Positions 33,053 to 41,889 of a DNA stretch of 64,000 bases are shown piece after piece. The DNA lies in contig NZ_CP079216.1 of the NCBI RefSeq assembly GCF_019316905.1, positions 682,001 to 746,000 on the forward strand, in the 5' to 3' direction. The position numbers and the translations under genes are program-made. The notes under the pieces were generated by a model. The model was given only the letters and a program-made list of their open reading frames with translations, searched no databases and was not told the origin of the DNA. The DNA is from Tessaracoccus palaemonis (GTDB lineage: Bacteria; Actinomycetota; Actinomycetes; Propionibacteriales; Propionibacteriaceae). Position 1 is the stretch's first letter. Each line of letters begins with the position of its first letter.

Positions 33053-33994
33053 TCAAACAGTCAAGGCGCTACGCAGCGCCGCAAGCCGCCGTGCACGCGC
33101 GTCAGCGACGGCGGGGTGCGCGGGCTTGACGACCTCGGCGGCGTGATGCGCGCCGGGAATGGTCACCAGCTCGGTCGGCACGCCGGCCTGCTTCAGTCGG
33201 GTCGCGTACTCGACGGTCTCCTGATGGAACAGATCGACGGTCCCCACCATGATCCACGCGGGGGCGAGCCCGCTCAGATCGTCGCGTCGCGCGGCCGCGG
33301 CGTAGGGGGGGACGGTTTGCGCACCCGGCTCGCCATCGAGGTAGGCCGCCCAGCCGAAGCGGTTGGACGGGACGGTCCAGGCCAGCGTCACGGTGCCGTC
33401 ACTCTCGGCGCGTGTCACCGTCCGGTCATCCAGCATCGGCGAAACGAGCACCTGCAGACGCAGCGGGATGCCCGCGTCGTGTGCGCGCTGCGCGAGCGCG
33501 GCGGCCAGCCCGCCGCCCGCGCTCTCACCGCCGACCGCGATGCGCGACGGGTCGACGCCGAGCTCCTCAGCGTGCTCGACCAGCCATCGGAGGGCGTCGA
33601 AGCAGTCGTCGATCGCGGCCGGATACGGGTTCTCCGGTGCAAGGCGGTAGTCGGGCGCGATCACCAGTGCATCTAGATCCGCGGCGAACCCCGATGCCCA
33701 GGCGTTCACGTTCCGTGCAGACCCGGAGATCATCCCGCCACCGTGGATCCACACCACGGCCGGGCTCGGTCTCGTGCGCCCGGCCGGTTCATGAACAATG
33801 GCGGCGATGCCGTCCCGGCCGACGGCCAGCTCTCGGTCGACGACGCCTTCGCGGATCGCCGACGGGGCGCCGTTGATCTTGCGGAGCAGCTTCAGCATTC
33901 GCGGGCCGCGCACGTGCGCAGGGAACCGCACCAGCGGGGACATGAGTTCGGGGTCTGCCGCGCGCAGCGCGGACCTCCAGGTTGTTTCAGGCAT
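33053..33994 (-). CDS. Alpha/beta hydrolase, hormone-sensitive-lipase family esterase
   Basis: The 313-residue protein has the HSL oxyanion motif HGGG (VWIHGGGMISGS), nucleophile elbow GGESAGGGLAAALA, probable catalytic Asp in GTVDLFHQE and His in PGAHHAAEVV. Family members cleave short-chain esters. Its ATG overlaps the end of the rhamnosidase gene by 8 bases, so it is translated from the same transcript. Deacetylation of the sugars released by the rhamnosidase is a plausible role, by inference only. Confidence 0.87.
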   Translation of the reverse strand: MPETTWRSALRAADPELMSPLVRFPAHVRGPRMLKLLRKINGAPSAIREGVVDRELAVGRDGIAAIVHEPAGRTRPSPAVVWIHGGGMISGSARNVNAWASGFAADLDALVIAPDYRLAPENPYPAAIDDCFDALRWLVEHAEELGVDPSRIAVGGESAGGGLAAALAQRAHDAGIPLRLQVLVSPMLDDRTVTRAESDGTVTLAWTVPSNRFGWAAYLDGEPGAQTVPPYAAAARRDDLSGLAPAWIMVGTVDLFHQETVEYATRLKQAGVPTELVTIPGAHHAAEVVKPAHPAVADARARRLAALRSALTV

Positions 33995-36332
33995 TGATCC
34001 GGGGCCTTTCGTCGTCGTTGACGGTGATCGTGGTGGTCGAGTTCCCCTCGGCGATCTCGTACTGGGTCCCGGCGAGGGCGAGCGTGGCGGTGGAGCCGGC
34101 TGGGATCGTGGTCGTGACCTCGATGGACGCGCCGGTGCGAACCCAGGAGATCGTTGCGGGTCCGTGCGGAGTTCCCACCGTGGCCTTCGCATGGTCGAGG
34201 CCGCTGTCGATCCCCGGGCTGAGGAGGATGTGTCGGTAGCCTGCGGCCCCGGGGCGGATGCCGGCGACGCGCTCGACCAGGAATCGCGCGCAGACACCGA
34301 AGCTGTAGTGGTTGTGGCTCGCCTTCGCCGCACCCTTCTTCGTGTATCCCTCCCACGTCTCCCAGATGGTCGTCGCGCCGCGATCGATCTGCTGTAGCCA
34401 GGAGGGGCCAGAGTCCTGACGTAGCACGCGGTACGCGGTATCGCTGTACCCGTGGTCGACGAGCACATCCAGCAGGGCTCCCGTTGACAGGAAGCCGGTG
34501 CCCAGGTGGTAGCCGGCATCCCTCACCAGTCGGTCGAGGCGAGCGGCCGCCGCGGGCTTCTCGCTGTCGTCGAGGAGGCCGAATGAGATGGCGCGGACGT
34601 AGTCGTCCTGACGGTCGAGCCCGATCGTGCCGTCGGATCCGATGAAGGCGGCGCGCCAGGCGCGGCGGACGTTGTCAGCGAGCATCGCGTAGCGGGCGGC
34701 GTCGTCCGTCTTGTCGAGGATGCCTGCGATCCGGGAGAGCAGGCGGGCGGAGTGTTCGAGGTAGGCGGTCGCAACGACCGGGGCGGAGCGGCGCAGCGAG
34801 TCCATTGCCGATCCGAGGAAGTCCTCTCCCGGGCGCAGCCATTCACCGAAGTCCCAGCCCTGGTCGACGATGTAGCGCTCGTCTCGAGGATCGACAGTTC
34901 CGCGGCGGCCGCGCTGCCTGCGTGGCTTGGTGTCCGCGCGCGTCAGCAGGAACCCGATCCACCGTTCGGCTGCCGGGTAGGCCCGTGCGAGCACGTCGGT
35001 ATCGCCGTAGTAGCGGTACAGATCCCAGGGCACGAGGACCGAAGCGTCCCCCCAACCGGTGGAGCTGGAGAGGAAGCGGAAGAACCCCGGGAACCCGCCC
35101 GAGAACGCGGAGGACTCGGCGGGAATGAACATCGGGATGCGCCCGTCGTCCAGCTGCTCCGCGGCGAGGTTGCGCAGGTAGCGGCTGAGATAGTCGCGCA
35201 CGTCCCCGTACATGGCGGCGGTCGTGGTGAACACCTGGAGGTCGCCCGTCCAGCCCGAGCGCTCGCGGGTAGGGCAGTCGGTCGGGGTGTCTGTGAAGTT
35301 CGATCGGAAGCTCCACCGGACGTTCTCGTACAGCTTCGTGAGTCGAGGGTCGGAACAGGCGAACTCGCCGGTCTCCGTGACCGCGCTGGACAGGACGACG
35401 TACTCGATGTCGTCGGGGCTCAGGTCGTGACCGATCCCGTCGACCTCGACGTAGCGGAAACCATGGATGGTGAACCACGGCTGCCACCACGTCTCCGAGC
35501 CGTCCAGGGTGACGTGGTCTGTCTGCGTCCACTGCTTCCCGATCGGCAGCAATGCCAGGTACTGCGTGTCGAGTTCGCCATCCTTGCCGACGACCTCACT
35601 GTGGGTGAGGGTGACGACGGTCCCGGCCTTCCCACGCAGGCGGATCCGCACGACGCCCGCCGCATTCTGACCGAAGTCGACCAGTTGCTTTCCCGACGGT
35701 GTGCGGACGATCGACGCGGGAGTGAGTCGCGCGACGTCCTGCACGCGGGCGACCTCTTCCGGGATGAGGGTGCGTGCGGTGTCCAGCACGGCGCACGGAG
35801 CCAGGCGGGCCGGTGCGGTGTCGTCGGTCAGCCAGTCCGCATCTGTGATCCGCAGGTCCGCATGCTCCCCGAACTTGGGATCGGTGGCGCCGATCCGGCC
35901 GGGCCCGGCCAGCCAGCTCCGGTCGGTGGTGATCACCGATTCGGTCCCGTCGGCGTAGCGGATAGTCACCCGCGCCCACCCGGCGAGACGGTCGCCGTAC
36001 ACGGCCTGATGGTTGAGCGCACCGTTGCGCCCTCGGAACCGGCCGTCACCGACTGCCATCGCGAGAACGTTGAGGCCGGCGATCAGGTGCTCGGTGATGT
36101 CGTACTCCTGATACTCGACGTAGTGGTCGAACGGAGTCCACCGCGGCACGAGCGCGGACCCCGTCATGTCGACGCCATTGATGAAGAAGCGGTACCAGCC
36201 CAGCGCGGACACCTCCGCGCGTGCGGAAACCACTTCGCGGTCGATCTGCGTCGTGCCACGGAGGTACAGCGCGCGGTACGTCTTCCTGGCTGGCGGATGG
36301 GGGTCGGTGACCCAGAGTGGGGTGACAGTCAT
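33987..36332 (-). CDS. Alpha-L-rhamnosidase, GH78 family
   Basis: This 781-residue glycosidase removes terminal alpha-L-rhamnose. Order of parts: an N-terminal carbohydrate-binding beta domain (about 20-170, SALGWYRFFINGVDM), a second beta-sandwich (180-320, VDFGQNAAGVVRIRLRGKAGTVV), a six-hairpin catalytic barrel (330-680) and a C-terminal beta domain. Catalytic motifs are ERSGWTGD at 357-364 and IWETWEG near 656-662. No signal peptide is visible, so it acts in the cytoplasm on imported oligosaccharides or glycosides, yet no sugar transporter lies beside it. GAGGAGACC precedes the ATG at 36332. A divergent MarR-type gene and palindrome lie upstream. Confidence 0.9.
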   Translation of the reverse strand: MTVTPLWVTDPHPPARKTYRALYLRGTTQIDREVVSARAEVSALGWYRFFINGVDMTGSALVPRWTPFDHYVEYQEYDITEHLIAGLNVLAMAVGDGRFRGRNGALNHQAVYGDRLAGWARVTIRYADGTESVITTDRSWLAGPGRIGATDPKFGEHADLRITDADWLTDDTAPARLAPCAVLDTARTLIPEEVARVQDVARLTPASIVRTPSGKQLVDFGQNAAGVVRIRLRGKAGTVVTLTHSEVVGKDGELDTQYLALLPIGKQWTQTDHVTLDGSETWWQPWFTIHGFRYVEVDGIGHDLSPDDIEYVVLSSAVTETGEFACSDPRLTKLYENVRWSFRSNFTDTPTDCPTRERSGWTGDLQVFTTTAAMYGDVRDYLSRYLRNLAAEQLDDGRIPMFIPAESSAFSGGFPGFFRFLSSSTGWGDASVLVPWDLYRYYGDTDVLARAYPAAERWIGFLLTRADTKPRRQRGRRGTVDPRDERYIVDQGWDFGEWLRPGEDFLGSAMDSLRRSAPVVATAYLEHSARLLSRIAGILDKTDDAARYAMLADNVRRAWRAAFIGSDGTIGLDRQDDYVRAISFGLLDDSEKPAAAARLDRLVRDAGYHLGTGFLSTGALLDVLVDHGYSDTAYRVLRQDSGPSWLQQIDRGATTIWETWEGYTKKGAAKASHNHYSFGVCARFLVERVAGIRPGAAGYRHILLSPGIDSGLDHAKATVGTPHGPATISWVRTGASIEVTTTIPAGSTATLALAGTQYEIAEGNSTTTITVNDDERPRINA

Positions 36333-36377
36333 TGTCAGGTCTCCTCGGCATCGTTGTCGGTGACCACACAGTACCAT

Positions 36378-36398
36378 CTATTTCGCTGAGTGAAATAG
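36378..36398. promoter_or_regulatory. Palindromic operator for the MarR-type regulator
   Basis: The 21-base near-perfect palindrome has arms CTATTTC and GAAATAG and centre GCTGAGT, with one mismatched pair. It sits in the 103-base gap between the divergent rhamnosidase and MarR genes, in the size and position typical of MarR operators. Confidence 0.72.
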
Positions 36399-36435
36399 GT
36401 TCAGTGGGTATTCTGGGGTCAGGAAAGGAGGCGCC

Positions 36436-36951
36436 GTGCCCCGACCATCGCCCAGCGTTCTCGTCCCCGCGAGCGACGTCGACGCTTCGCCGGTTCTCAA
36501 GGCGACGCGCGAGCCGCTCCTTGATCTGTTCGAGCGACTGATCCGGGTCGCGAACAGCGATGTAGCTCGTCGCGAGCTCATGAACACGGTCGGCTTCCCG
36601 GGCGCCGATGTGCCGACCTTCCTCGCGGTCAACCAGCTCGCGCTCCATGGCGCACTCCGGCCCACCGATCTCGCCGAGCGCCTGGAGACGGGACGGCCCA
36701 ACCTCACGAAGATCGTTCAGCGCCTGGAGAGCCTCGGGCTTGCCGCCCGCGTGGCTGACCCTTCGGATGAGCGGGGTGTGCTCGTCGCACTCACGGATGA
36801 AGGCCGCCGCATCGCGAAGCGCGTCATCCGCACCGAACGCGAATGGGTCACCGCAACGCTCGTCGGGTGGGAGGATGAGGAGGTCTCGACGTTCACGCAG
36901 CTCCTCGCGAAGTTTGTCGACAGGCTCGACTCGGCGTCGAGGGAGCGGTAA
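36436..36951 (+). CDS. MarR-family transcriptional regulator
   Basis: The 171-residue protein has a central winged helix-turn-helix (LALHGALRPTDLAERLETGRPNLTKIVQRLESLGLAARVADPSDERGVLVALTDEGRRIA) with the DxRG-like wing of the MarR family, flanked by dimerisation helices. The GTG start follows AAGGAGG closely. It is divergent to the rhamnosidase-esterase pair and probably represses it until a phenolic or sugar ligand binds. Plant flavonoid rhamnosides would fit both gene types, but that is speculation. Confidence 0.87.
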   Translation: MPRPSPSVLVPASDVDASPVLKATREPLLDLFERLIRVANSDVARRELMNTVGFPGADVPTFLAVNQLALHGALRPTDLAERLETGRPNLTKIVQRLESLGLAARVADPSDERGVLVALTDEGRRIAKRVIRTEREWVTATLVGWEDEEVSTFTQLLAKFVDRLDSASRER

Positions 36952-37380
<429 letters not shown>

Positions 37381-37413
37381 ACCTCAGCTCTTCATCGCCC
37401 GCAAGGGAGCGTC

Positions 37414-37451
37414 GAGGCCCGGATCCGTGCAGTCCCACGGATCCGGGCCTC
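37414..37451 (+). terminator. Strong terminator behind the orphan nrdF tail
   Basis: A perfect 16-bp stem (GAGGCCCGGATCCGTG at 37414-37429 with its complement at 37436-37451) has a 6-base loop CAGTCC. It begins 33 bases after the tail's stop, where the nrdHIEF terminator would be expected before insertion. No U-tract follows. Confidence 0.75.
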
Positions 37452-37645
37452 TCTCGCGCCCGCTCCTGGTAGCTGCCAGGAGTTGGACGGACAGGGGCGC
37501 TCCTTCGTGGCGCGCACGCACGCCCTGATGTACGTTGGGGAGTCCGCCTTTCGTTTCGTCCACCTCTTGCGTTTTGTTTGTTTTGTGCGAGACTGGGGAT
37601 GCTCTCGGGAGGCCGAGGGGCACATCAGGGTGAGAAGGTGCTGTC

Positions 37646-38164
37646 ATGAACACTGCTGCAGTCGCGCCCGACAGGCGGCGCAAACCGATCAGTCCCTCAC
37701 ACTCGGCCGAGATTGCGCTTCTCGCCCGTTTCGTCGAGCGCGAGGAGGCCGCGACGCCGAAGCTGGTCGGACCGGATGGCGAGTCGGTGGCGCTTCCCGA
37801 GGAGATCTATCGGGTGCTCACGATGGTGGTCGAGGAGATGCGTGCTGGCAACGCGGTGAGCGTTGTGCCGGTCTCCCAGCGGATCGGGACGCAGGAGGCT
37901 GCCGAGTTGCTCGGCATCAGCCGACCGACGCTCGTGCGTCTGCTCGAAGGCGGCGAGATTCCCTACGACAAGCCGAGTCGACACCGCAGGCTCCAACTCT
38001 CGGATGTCCTCGAGTATCGCGATCGTTCTCACTCGCGCGCGAAGGAAACGCTCAACGCCATGACGGCCGAGGCGAGCAACCTCGGTCTGTACGACGACGA
38101 TGCGGTCTCCTATGAGGAGGCGCTGCGAGCCGCCAAGAATGCGTCGAAGGAGTCCGGCCGATAG
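37646..38164 (+). CDS. Antitoxin with excisionase-type helix-turn-helix
   Basis: The 172-residue protein has a C-terminal DNA-binding domain of the excisionase/MerR-like class (IGTQEAAELLGISRPTLVRLLEGGEIPYDKPSRHRRLQLSDVLEYRD), found in antitoxins paired with PIN-domain toxins. It ends one base inside the toxin start, the usual order and overlap of such modules. It is likely to neutralise the toxin and repress its own promoter. The 200 bases upstream contain an AT-richer stretch near 37560-37595 but no promoter I can place. Confidence 0.82.
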   Translation: MNTAAVAPDRRRKPISPSHSAEIALLARFVEREEAATPKLVGPDGESVALPEEIYRVLTMVVEEMRAGNAVSVVPVSQRIGTQEAAELLGISRPTLVRLLEGGEIPYDKPSRHRRLQLSDVLEYRDRSHSRAKETLNAMTAEASNLGLYDDDAVSYEEALRAAKNASKESGR

Positions 38165-38727
38165 TGGCGCGGTACTCGGCGGTGCTCGATTCCTGCGTCA
38201 TGGTTCCGGTTGCCCTGTGCGACATTCATCTGCGTCTTGCCGAGCGACTGGTATTCCGGCCGGTGTGGTCCGAGCGCATCATCTCGGATGCACGGAAGGC
38301 GGTGCTGCGGATCCATCCCGAGATCGACCCCGGCCGGATTGGGCGACGATTTCAGCAGATGAACGAGGCGTTTCCCGATGCCGAGGTACATGGTCACGAG
38401 ACGCTGATCGATGGACTCGAGCTTCCCGACCCCGATGATCGGCACGTGCTCGCCGCCGCAATCGTGTCCGGTGCGGATGCCATCGTGACGGCGAATCTCC
38501 GTGACTTCCCAGGAGGTCTCTGGGAACGCTTCGGCGTTGAGATCATCAGTCCGGACGACTTCCTGCTCAATCAACTCGACATGGCCAATCGCGTCGTCAT
38601 CGCTGCGATCGAGGAGCAGGCGGCCGCCACGACGCATCCGTCTTTGACCCTTGACGACCTGCTCGGCGTGCTGACTCGCGCTGGGGCGCCGAGGTTTGCC
38701 GATGAGGTGTCGCTCCGGCTGCGATAG
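38164..38727 (+). CDS. PIN-domain toxin (VapC-like ribonuclease)
   Basis: The 187-residue protein starts MARYSAVLDSCVMVPVALCD, with the first acidic residue of the PIN active site, and later has LPDPDDRHVLAAAIVSGADAIVTANLRDFP, with the remaining conserved Asp residues and the typical TxNxxDF-like motif. PIN toxins cut RNA. GTG at 38164 shares a base with the antitoxin stop. The C-terminal 45 residues form an extra helical part. A hairpin follows directly. Confidence 0.87.
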   Translation: MARYSAVLDSCVMVPVALCDIHLRLAERLVFRPVWSERIISDARKAVLRIHPEIDPGRIGRRFQQMNEAFPDAEVHGHETLIDGLELPDPDDRHVLAAAIVSGADAIVTANLRDFPGGLWERFGVEIISPDDFLLNQLDMANRVVIAAIEEQAAATTHPSLTLDDLLGVLTRAGAPRFADEVSLRLR

Positions 38728-38728
38728 T

Positions 38729-38744
38729 CGGGCCGATCGGCCCG
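38729..38744 (+). terminator. Hairpin ending the toxin-antitoxin operon
   Basis: The perfect palindrome CGGGCCGATCGGCCCG begins one base after the toxin stop and would form a 6-bp GC stem with loop GATC. It is followed by CTCGCTTCTCG rather than a clean U-tract. Confidence 0.5.
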
Positions 38745-38971
38745 CTCGCTTCTCGTCGGATACTGACAAGAACCCCTGGGTGTGAGTCGATGAGCGGCCA
38801 AACTGACGATCGTGCTCCCTGAGAACCTCAATGTCTGCACCCAGTCGGCGTGTGACCTCGAGGCAACGGGCCCTGACATGCGGAAAGGGCTTGACCGTTG
38901 GCCGAGCGCTGCCGGGAGGTGCCAGGGCGACGCCTGTTTCAGGTGAAGGCGGGTAACCGATGGTGCAGTCC
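38745..38971. other. Unassigned gap in the accessory region
   Basis: I see no credible gene, repeat or RNA here. The sequence is between the toxin operon and a HigB remnant and looks like degraded accessory DNA. Confidence 0.4.
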
Positions 38972-39199
38972 TCACGCTCGGAACGACCGTGCGGGCGATC
39001 GCCGGCCTGGTCGGCGGCGATCCGCGCTGGTGGTGCCGTTCTTCGGCGGCAAGCGGCAAGGGTAGTCCTCGTAGTCCAGGGCATACGCGTTCCCGTCGCG
39101 GAACTCGTACGTCAATCGCCAATTGCCATGCACGGCGAACGACCATCGCCAGGCCAGATCGCCCTTGAGCGGATGCGGGCAGTGTAGCCCGATGCGCAC
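38972..39199 (-). pseudogene. HigB/RelE-type toxin remnant, N-terminally truncated
   Basis: The open frame contains HPLKGDLAWRWSFAVHGNWRLTYEF and DGNAYALDYEDYP, the C-terminal half of HigB-type toxins. The first 50 or so residues of such a toxin are missing: a stop codon lies three codons upstream of the first possible start in the same frame. The frame runs past the natural end into unrelated sequence, and no higA antitoxin follows. It therefore appears to be a dead fragment. Confidence 0.65.
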
Positions 39200-39296
39200 C
39201 AGGGTTCAGAGGCGTGGTTCGGCTGCTCCCAGTCGTCCTGGGCAGGGCAGGGGAGATCGGCCGCGGGGTGAGGCGCAGGGCGGAGACCGCGATGCT

Positions 39297-40223
39297 CTAG
39301 TGCACGTGCATGCCCTCCAGGATCCGGATGTCGTCGAGGGTGAGCAGGTCGGCGGCGGTGACCGCGGTCGAGGGGGCGAGTCTGCTGGCTGCCTCCGCGA
39401 TCTGCGCCGTCAGGATGCCGGTGGCGAGCGACTGACCCTCCCCGCGCGCGCTGATCTTCTGGCCGGTGCGACGGTTGAGCGCCGTCAGCGACCAGCCCGC
39501 GCCGCCCAGGTGTGGGGCGTGCCGCACCAGGCCGCGCAGCCGGGGGAGTCGGCCGACGATGCCCAGGGCGGCCGTTGAGATGCGGCTGTCGGTGGCGAGA
39601 TAGGTGCGCACCGAGAGTCCGTGCGGGGTGCCGATCAGCAGGTGGTCAGGGAAGTCGGCCCTGAGATGCCTTCGCTCACCTGAGGGGCCGGGGAGCCTGC
39701 GGCCTTCCCGGAAGTTGAGGACGGTCCCGCCCTCCGGCGGGGCGAACAGGGGGTGGCCCGCCAGGTTGGCCGTCCAGTCGACGGCGGCCGTCCCGTGCTG
39801 CTCTCCGCCGCCCAGCACGACGGCGAGGTCGAGGTCGTCGCCGGGGCGAGAGTCGAGCGACGAGAGCATGATCGTGCTCAGGCCGGGTACGAGCCCTGCG
39901 CCGAGAACCAGCGGCTGGCCGACGGGGGACACGTGCGCCAGGTTGTCGAGATAGCTCGCGGTGGCCGAGATGTCGATCAGGATCGTGCCCCCGGCCGCCT
40001 CCGCGATGGCCGGCGCCTCGATGCCGCTGGCGTTGATCACCACGTCGTGGCTCGGGGCGCGTTCCGCGAGGGTCGAGAGGCCTGCGGGGGAGGCGAGGTC
40101 GATCGCGACGGAGTCGGTACCTCCGGCCCTGCCGGCAGGGGTGACCGTGTGGCCCCGGCGGCGCAGTTCCTGCGTGACCACGCGACCCACCGCGCCCCGC
40201 GCCCCGAGAACAAGTGCCCTCAT
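39297..40223 (-). CDS. Saccharopine dehydrogenase-like NAD(P)-binding protein
   Basis: The 308-residue protein opens with a Rossmann motif (ALVLGARGAVGRVVTQELRRRG) and has SHDVVINASGIEAPAIAEAA, VDISATASYL-type sequence and LVLGAGLVPGLSTI, the layout of saccharopine dehydrogenase-like NAD(P)-binding proteins of unknown substrate. It is divergent to a TetR gene with two palindromes in the 98-base gap, so it is likely to be its target. Confidence 0.75.
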   Translation of the reverse strand: MRALVLGARGAVGRVVTQELRRRGHTVTPAGRAGGTDSVAIDLASPAGLSTLAERAPSHDVVINASGIEAPAIAEAAGGTILIDISATASYLDNLAHVSPVGQPLVLGAGLVPGLSTIMLSSLDSRPGDDLDLAVVLGGGEQHGTAAVDWTANLAGHPLFAPPEGGTVLNFREGRRLPGPSGERRHLRADFPDHLLIGTPHGLSVRTYLATDSRISTAALGIVGRLPRLRGLVRHAPHLGGAGWSLTALNRRTGQKISARGEGQSLATGILTAQIAEAASRLAPSTAVTAADLLTLDDIRILEGMHVH

Positions 40224-40235
40224 CGCTCAACTCCT

Positions 40236-40259
40236 ATCTCCAAACGGCTGGTTGGAGAT
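40236..40259. promoter_or_regulatory. TetR operator candidate 1
   Basis: Perfect 8-bp arms ATCTCCAA and TTGGAGAT flank an 8-base centre. It lies 13 bases from the start of the NAD(P)-binding protein gene. Confidence 0.65.
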
Positions 40260-40285
40260 CAACGTACTGCCCGCATGGCGTAAGT

Positions 40286-40301
40286 CCAAATGGTTGTTTG
40301 G
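40286..40301. promoter_or_regulatory. TetR operator candidate 2
   Basis: CCAAATGGTTGTTTGG has perfect CCAAA/TTTGG arms and shares the CCAA-TTGG core with site 1, about 46 bases away. It is 21 bases before the TetR start, so occupancy would also control the regulator. Confidence 0.6.
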
Positions 40302-40321
40302 GAATCGGGTAGGATTCGCTC

Positions 40322-40996
40322 ATGGCTTGGGACACGGAGGCGACGAGGCGCAGGCTGCTCGACGCGGGGGCGCGCCAGTTCGCCGCGTACGGGTTCGCAG
40401 GCGCGCGCATGGATGCCATCGGCCGCGATTCGGGCGTCAACAAGGAGCGCGTCTATCAGTATTTCGGAGACAAGAGGGGCCTCTACGACGCGGCCCTGGC
40501 CGACCAGCTCGGTCGGCTCCTGGAGGGGGTCGACGTCGTCGGCTCCGGTCCCGAGGCCGTCGGCGACTATGCCGGGCGGCTCTTCGACCGGTTCCGCGAG
40601 GACCCGACGGCCGCGAGGATGCTCGCCTGGGAGAGCCTCGAGCTCGACGCGCCGGCGGCCGCCGAGCGGCGCGGGCACCTGTGTTCGAGTCGTGCTGCGG
40701 CCATGCAGGTCGCCATCCCTGGCCTCTGGGCGGACGCCGCCCCCGAACTCCTGCTCTCGGTCATTACCCTTGCGGCGGGCTGGTGGACCTTGCGTCACCT
40801 GGCTGCCGTGGTGCTCGACCAGGCGGTGTCCGACGACGGTCGCCGAGCCGTCATCGTGGCGCAGGCCACCGCGCTGGCGGAGGCCGCGAACGTGTCCGCT
40901 CAAGCCAGGCGGAACCATCGGTGGCTGGATGGGTTCCGCAGTGACGCCGAGGCCCTGGTCGACGAGGATCTGAGCGCGGAGCCGGAGGCCTGGTGA
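40322..40996 (+). CDS. TetR-family transcriptional regulator
   Basis: The 224-residue protein has an N-terminal TetR helix-turn-helix (RRLLDAGARQFAAYGFAGARMDAIGRDSGVNKERVYQYFGDKRGLYDAAL) and a helical ligand domain. No Shine-Dalgarno is visible and TAGGAT lies 6 bases before the ATG, so the mRNA may be leaderless. It is expected to repress the divergent NAD(P)-binding protein gene and itself through the two palindromes. Confidence 0.9.
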   Translation: MAWDTEATRRRLLDAGARQFAAYGFAGARMDAIGRDSGVNKERVYQYFGDKRGLYDAALADQLGRLLEGVDVVGSGPEAVGDYAGRLFDRFREDPTAARMLAWESLELDAPAAAERRGHLCSSRAAAMQVAIPGLWADAAPELLLSVITLAAGWWTLRHLAAVVLDQAVSDDGRRAVIVAQATALAEAANVSAQARRNHRWLDGFRSDAEALVDEDLSAEPEAW

Positions 40997-41144
40997 CCCG
41001 GGGCGCTGTCTGACGGATCAACCTGGCAGGCCACGCGGCCGGAGCAGGATGCGGTGCCGCACAGGCCCCGCGAGTGGGCACCGCCCTGAGGGATCGCCGA
41101 CGGGTGCCGCGGCCGACTCCCGGCGCAGCGGGCACAATGTGGCC

Positions 41145-41873
41145 ATGTACGGCGAACGCATTGAGCGGTGGGAGAGCGTGACGGAGTGGCCGCTGGCCGG
41201 AGCGGCGCTGGTGTTTCTCGTCGCCTATGCCACGCCGATCCTGACCGACGTGTCGGGCGCCGTCGCGGTGGCGTGTGAGGTGGCCATCGGGGTCACGTGG
41301 GTGATCTTCCTCGCCGACTACCTCGTCCGGCTGGCGCTCGCCGAGCGACGGTTGGCCTGGTTCCTGCGGCACCCGCTGGACCTGGCGATCGTGGCACTGC
41401 CCATGCTGCGGCCCCTGCGGCTCGTGAGGTTCCTCACCGTGGTCAGCATCGTCGGCAGGGGTGCGGGCAACGCGCTGCGGGGTCGTGTCGTGGCGTACGC
41501 GATGAGCGCGACGATCCTCATCGGCCTGATCGCGTCGCTGGCGGTACTCGACGCCGAGCGGTCCTCCACGGGGCCGATCACGACGTTCGGCGACGCGCTG
41601 TGGTGGGCAATGGTCACCGTGACGACCGTCGGATACGGCGACTACTACCCGGTGACGCCGACGGGGCGGGCCGTGGCTGCCGGGCTGATGATCGGCGGCA
41701 TCGCCCTGATCGGCGTCGTGACCGCGACGCTGGCGTCGTGGATCGTCGAGAAGGCGACGGGGGAGACGCAGACCGCCGCGGAGAGGACGGGCGACGACAT
41801 CGCGGCGTTGCGGGCCGAGGTCGCCGAGCTGAAGCAGCTGATCGTCGAGCAGTCGGGTGTGCGCCGGGAGTGA
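41145..41873 (+). CDS. Voltage-gated-type potassium channel
   Basis: The 242-residue membrane protein has four voltage-sensor-like helices, an S4-like stretch (RPLRLVRFLTVVSIVGRG), then a pore helix and selectivity filter TVTTVGYGDYYP, a last helix, and a short C-terminal coiled coil (DDIAALRAEVAELKQLIVEQ) likely to hold the tetramer. It lacks a RCK/TrkA-N domain. No strong ribosome-binding site precedes the ATG at 41145. The dispersed-repeat cluster begins about 20 bases after its stop. Confidence 0.88.
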   Translation: MYGERIERWESVTEWPLAGAALVFLVAYATPILTDVSGAVAVACEVAIGVTWVIFLADYLVRLALAERRLAWFLRHPLDLAIVALPMLRPLRLVRFLTVVSIVGRGAGNALRGRVVAYAMSATILIGLIASLAVLDAERSSTGPITTFGDALWWAMVTVTTVGYGDYYPVTPTGRAVAAGLMIGGIALIGVVTATLASWIVEKATGETQTAAERTGDDIAALRAEVAELKQLIVEQSGVRRE

Positions 41874-41889
41874 CGGTGCCGGGTCGGGT

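Noticed and set aside
36919-36935. Extra copies of the dispersed repeat in coding sequence (for example TCGACAGGCTCG in the MarR gene and in jetB near 46790)
   Set aside because: The match is limited to about 12 bases and codes the ordinary L/V-D-R-L residues expected there; only the mfd copy spans the full 18-base core.
37384-37683. A 99-residue minus-strand frame before the antitoxin gene
   Set aside because: It overlaps the strong terminator hairpin, has no ribosome site and shows no recognisable family.
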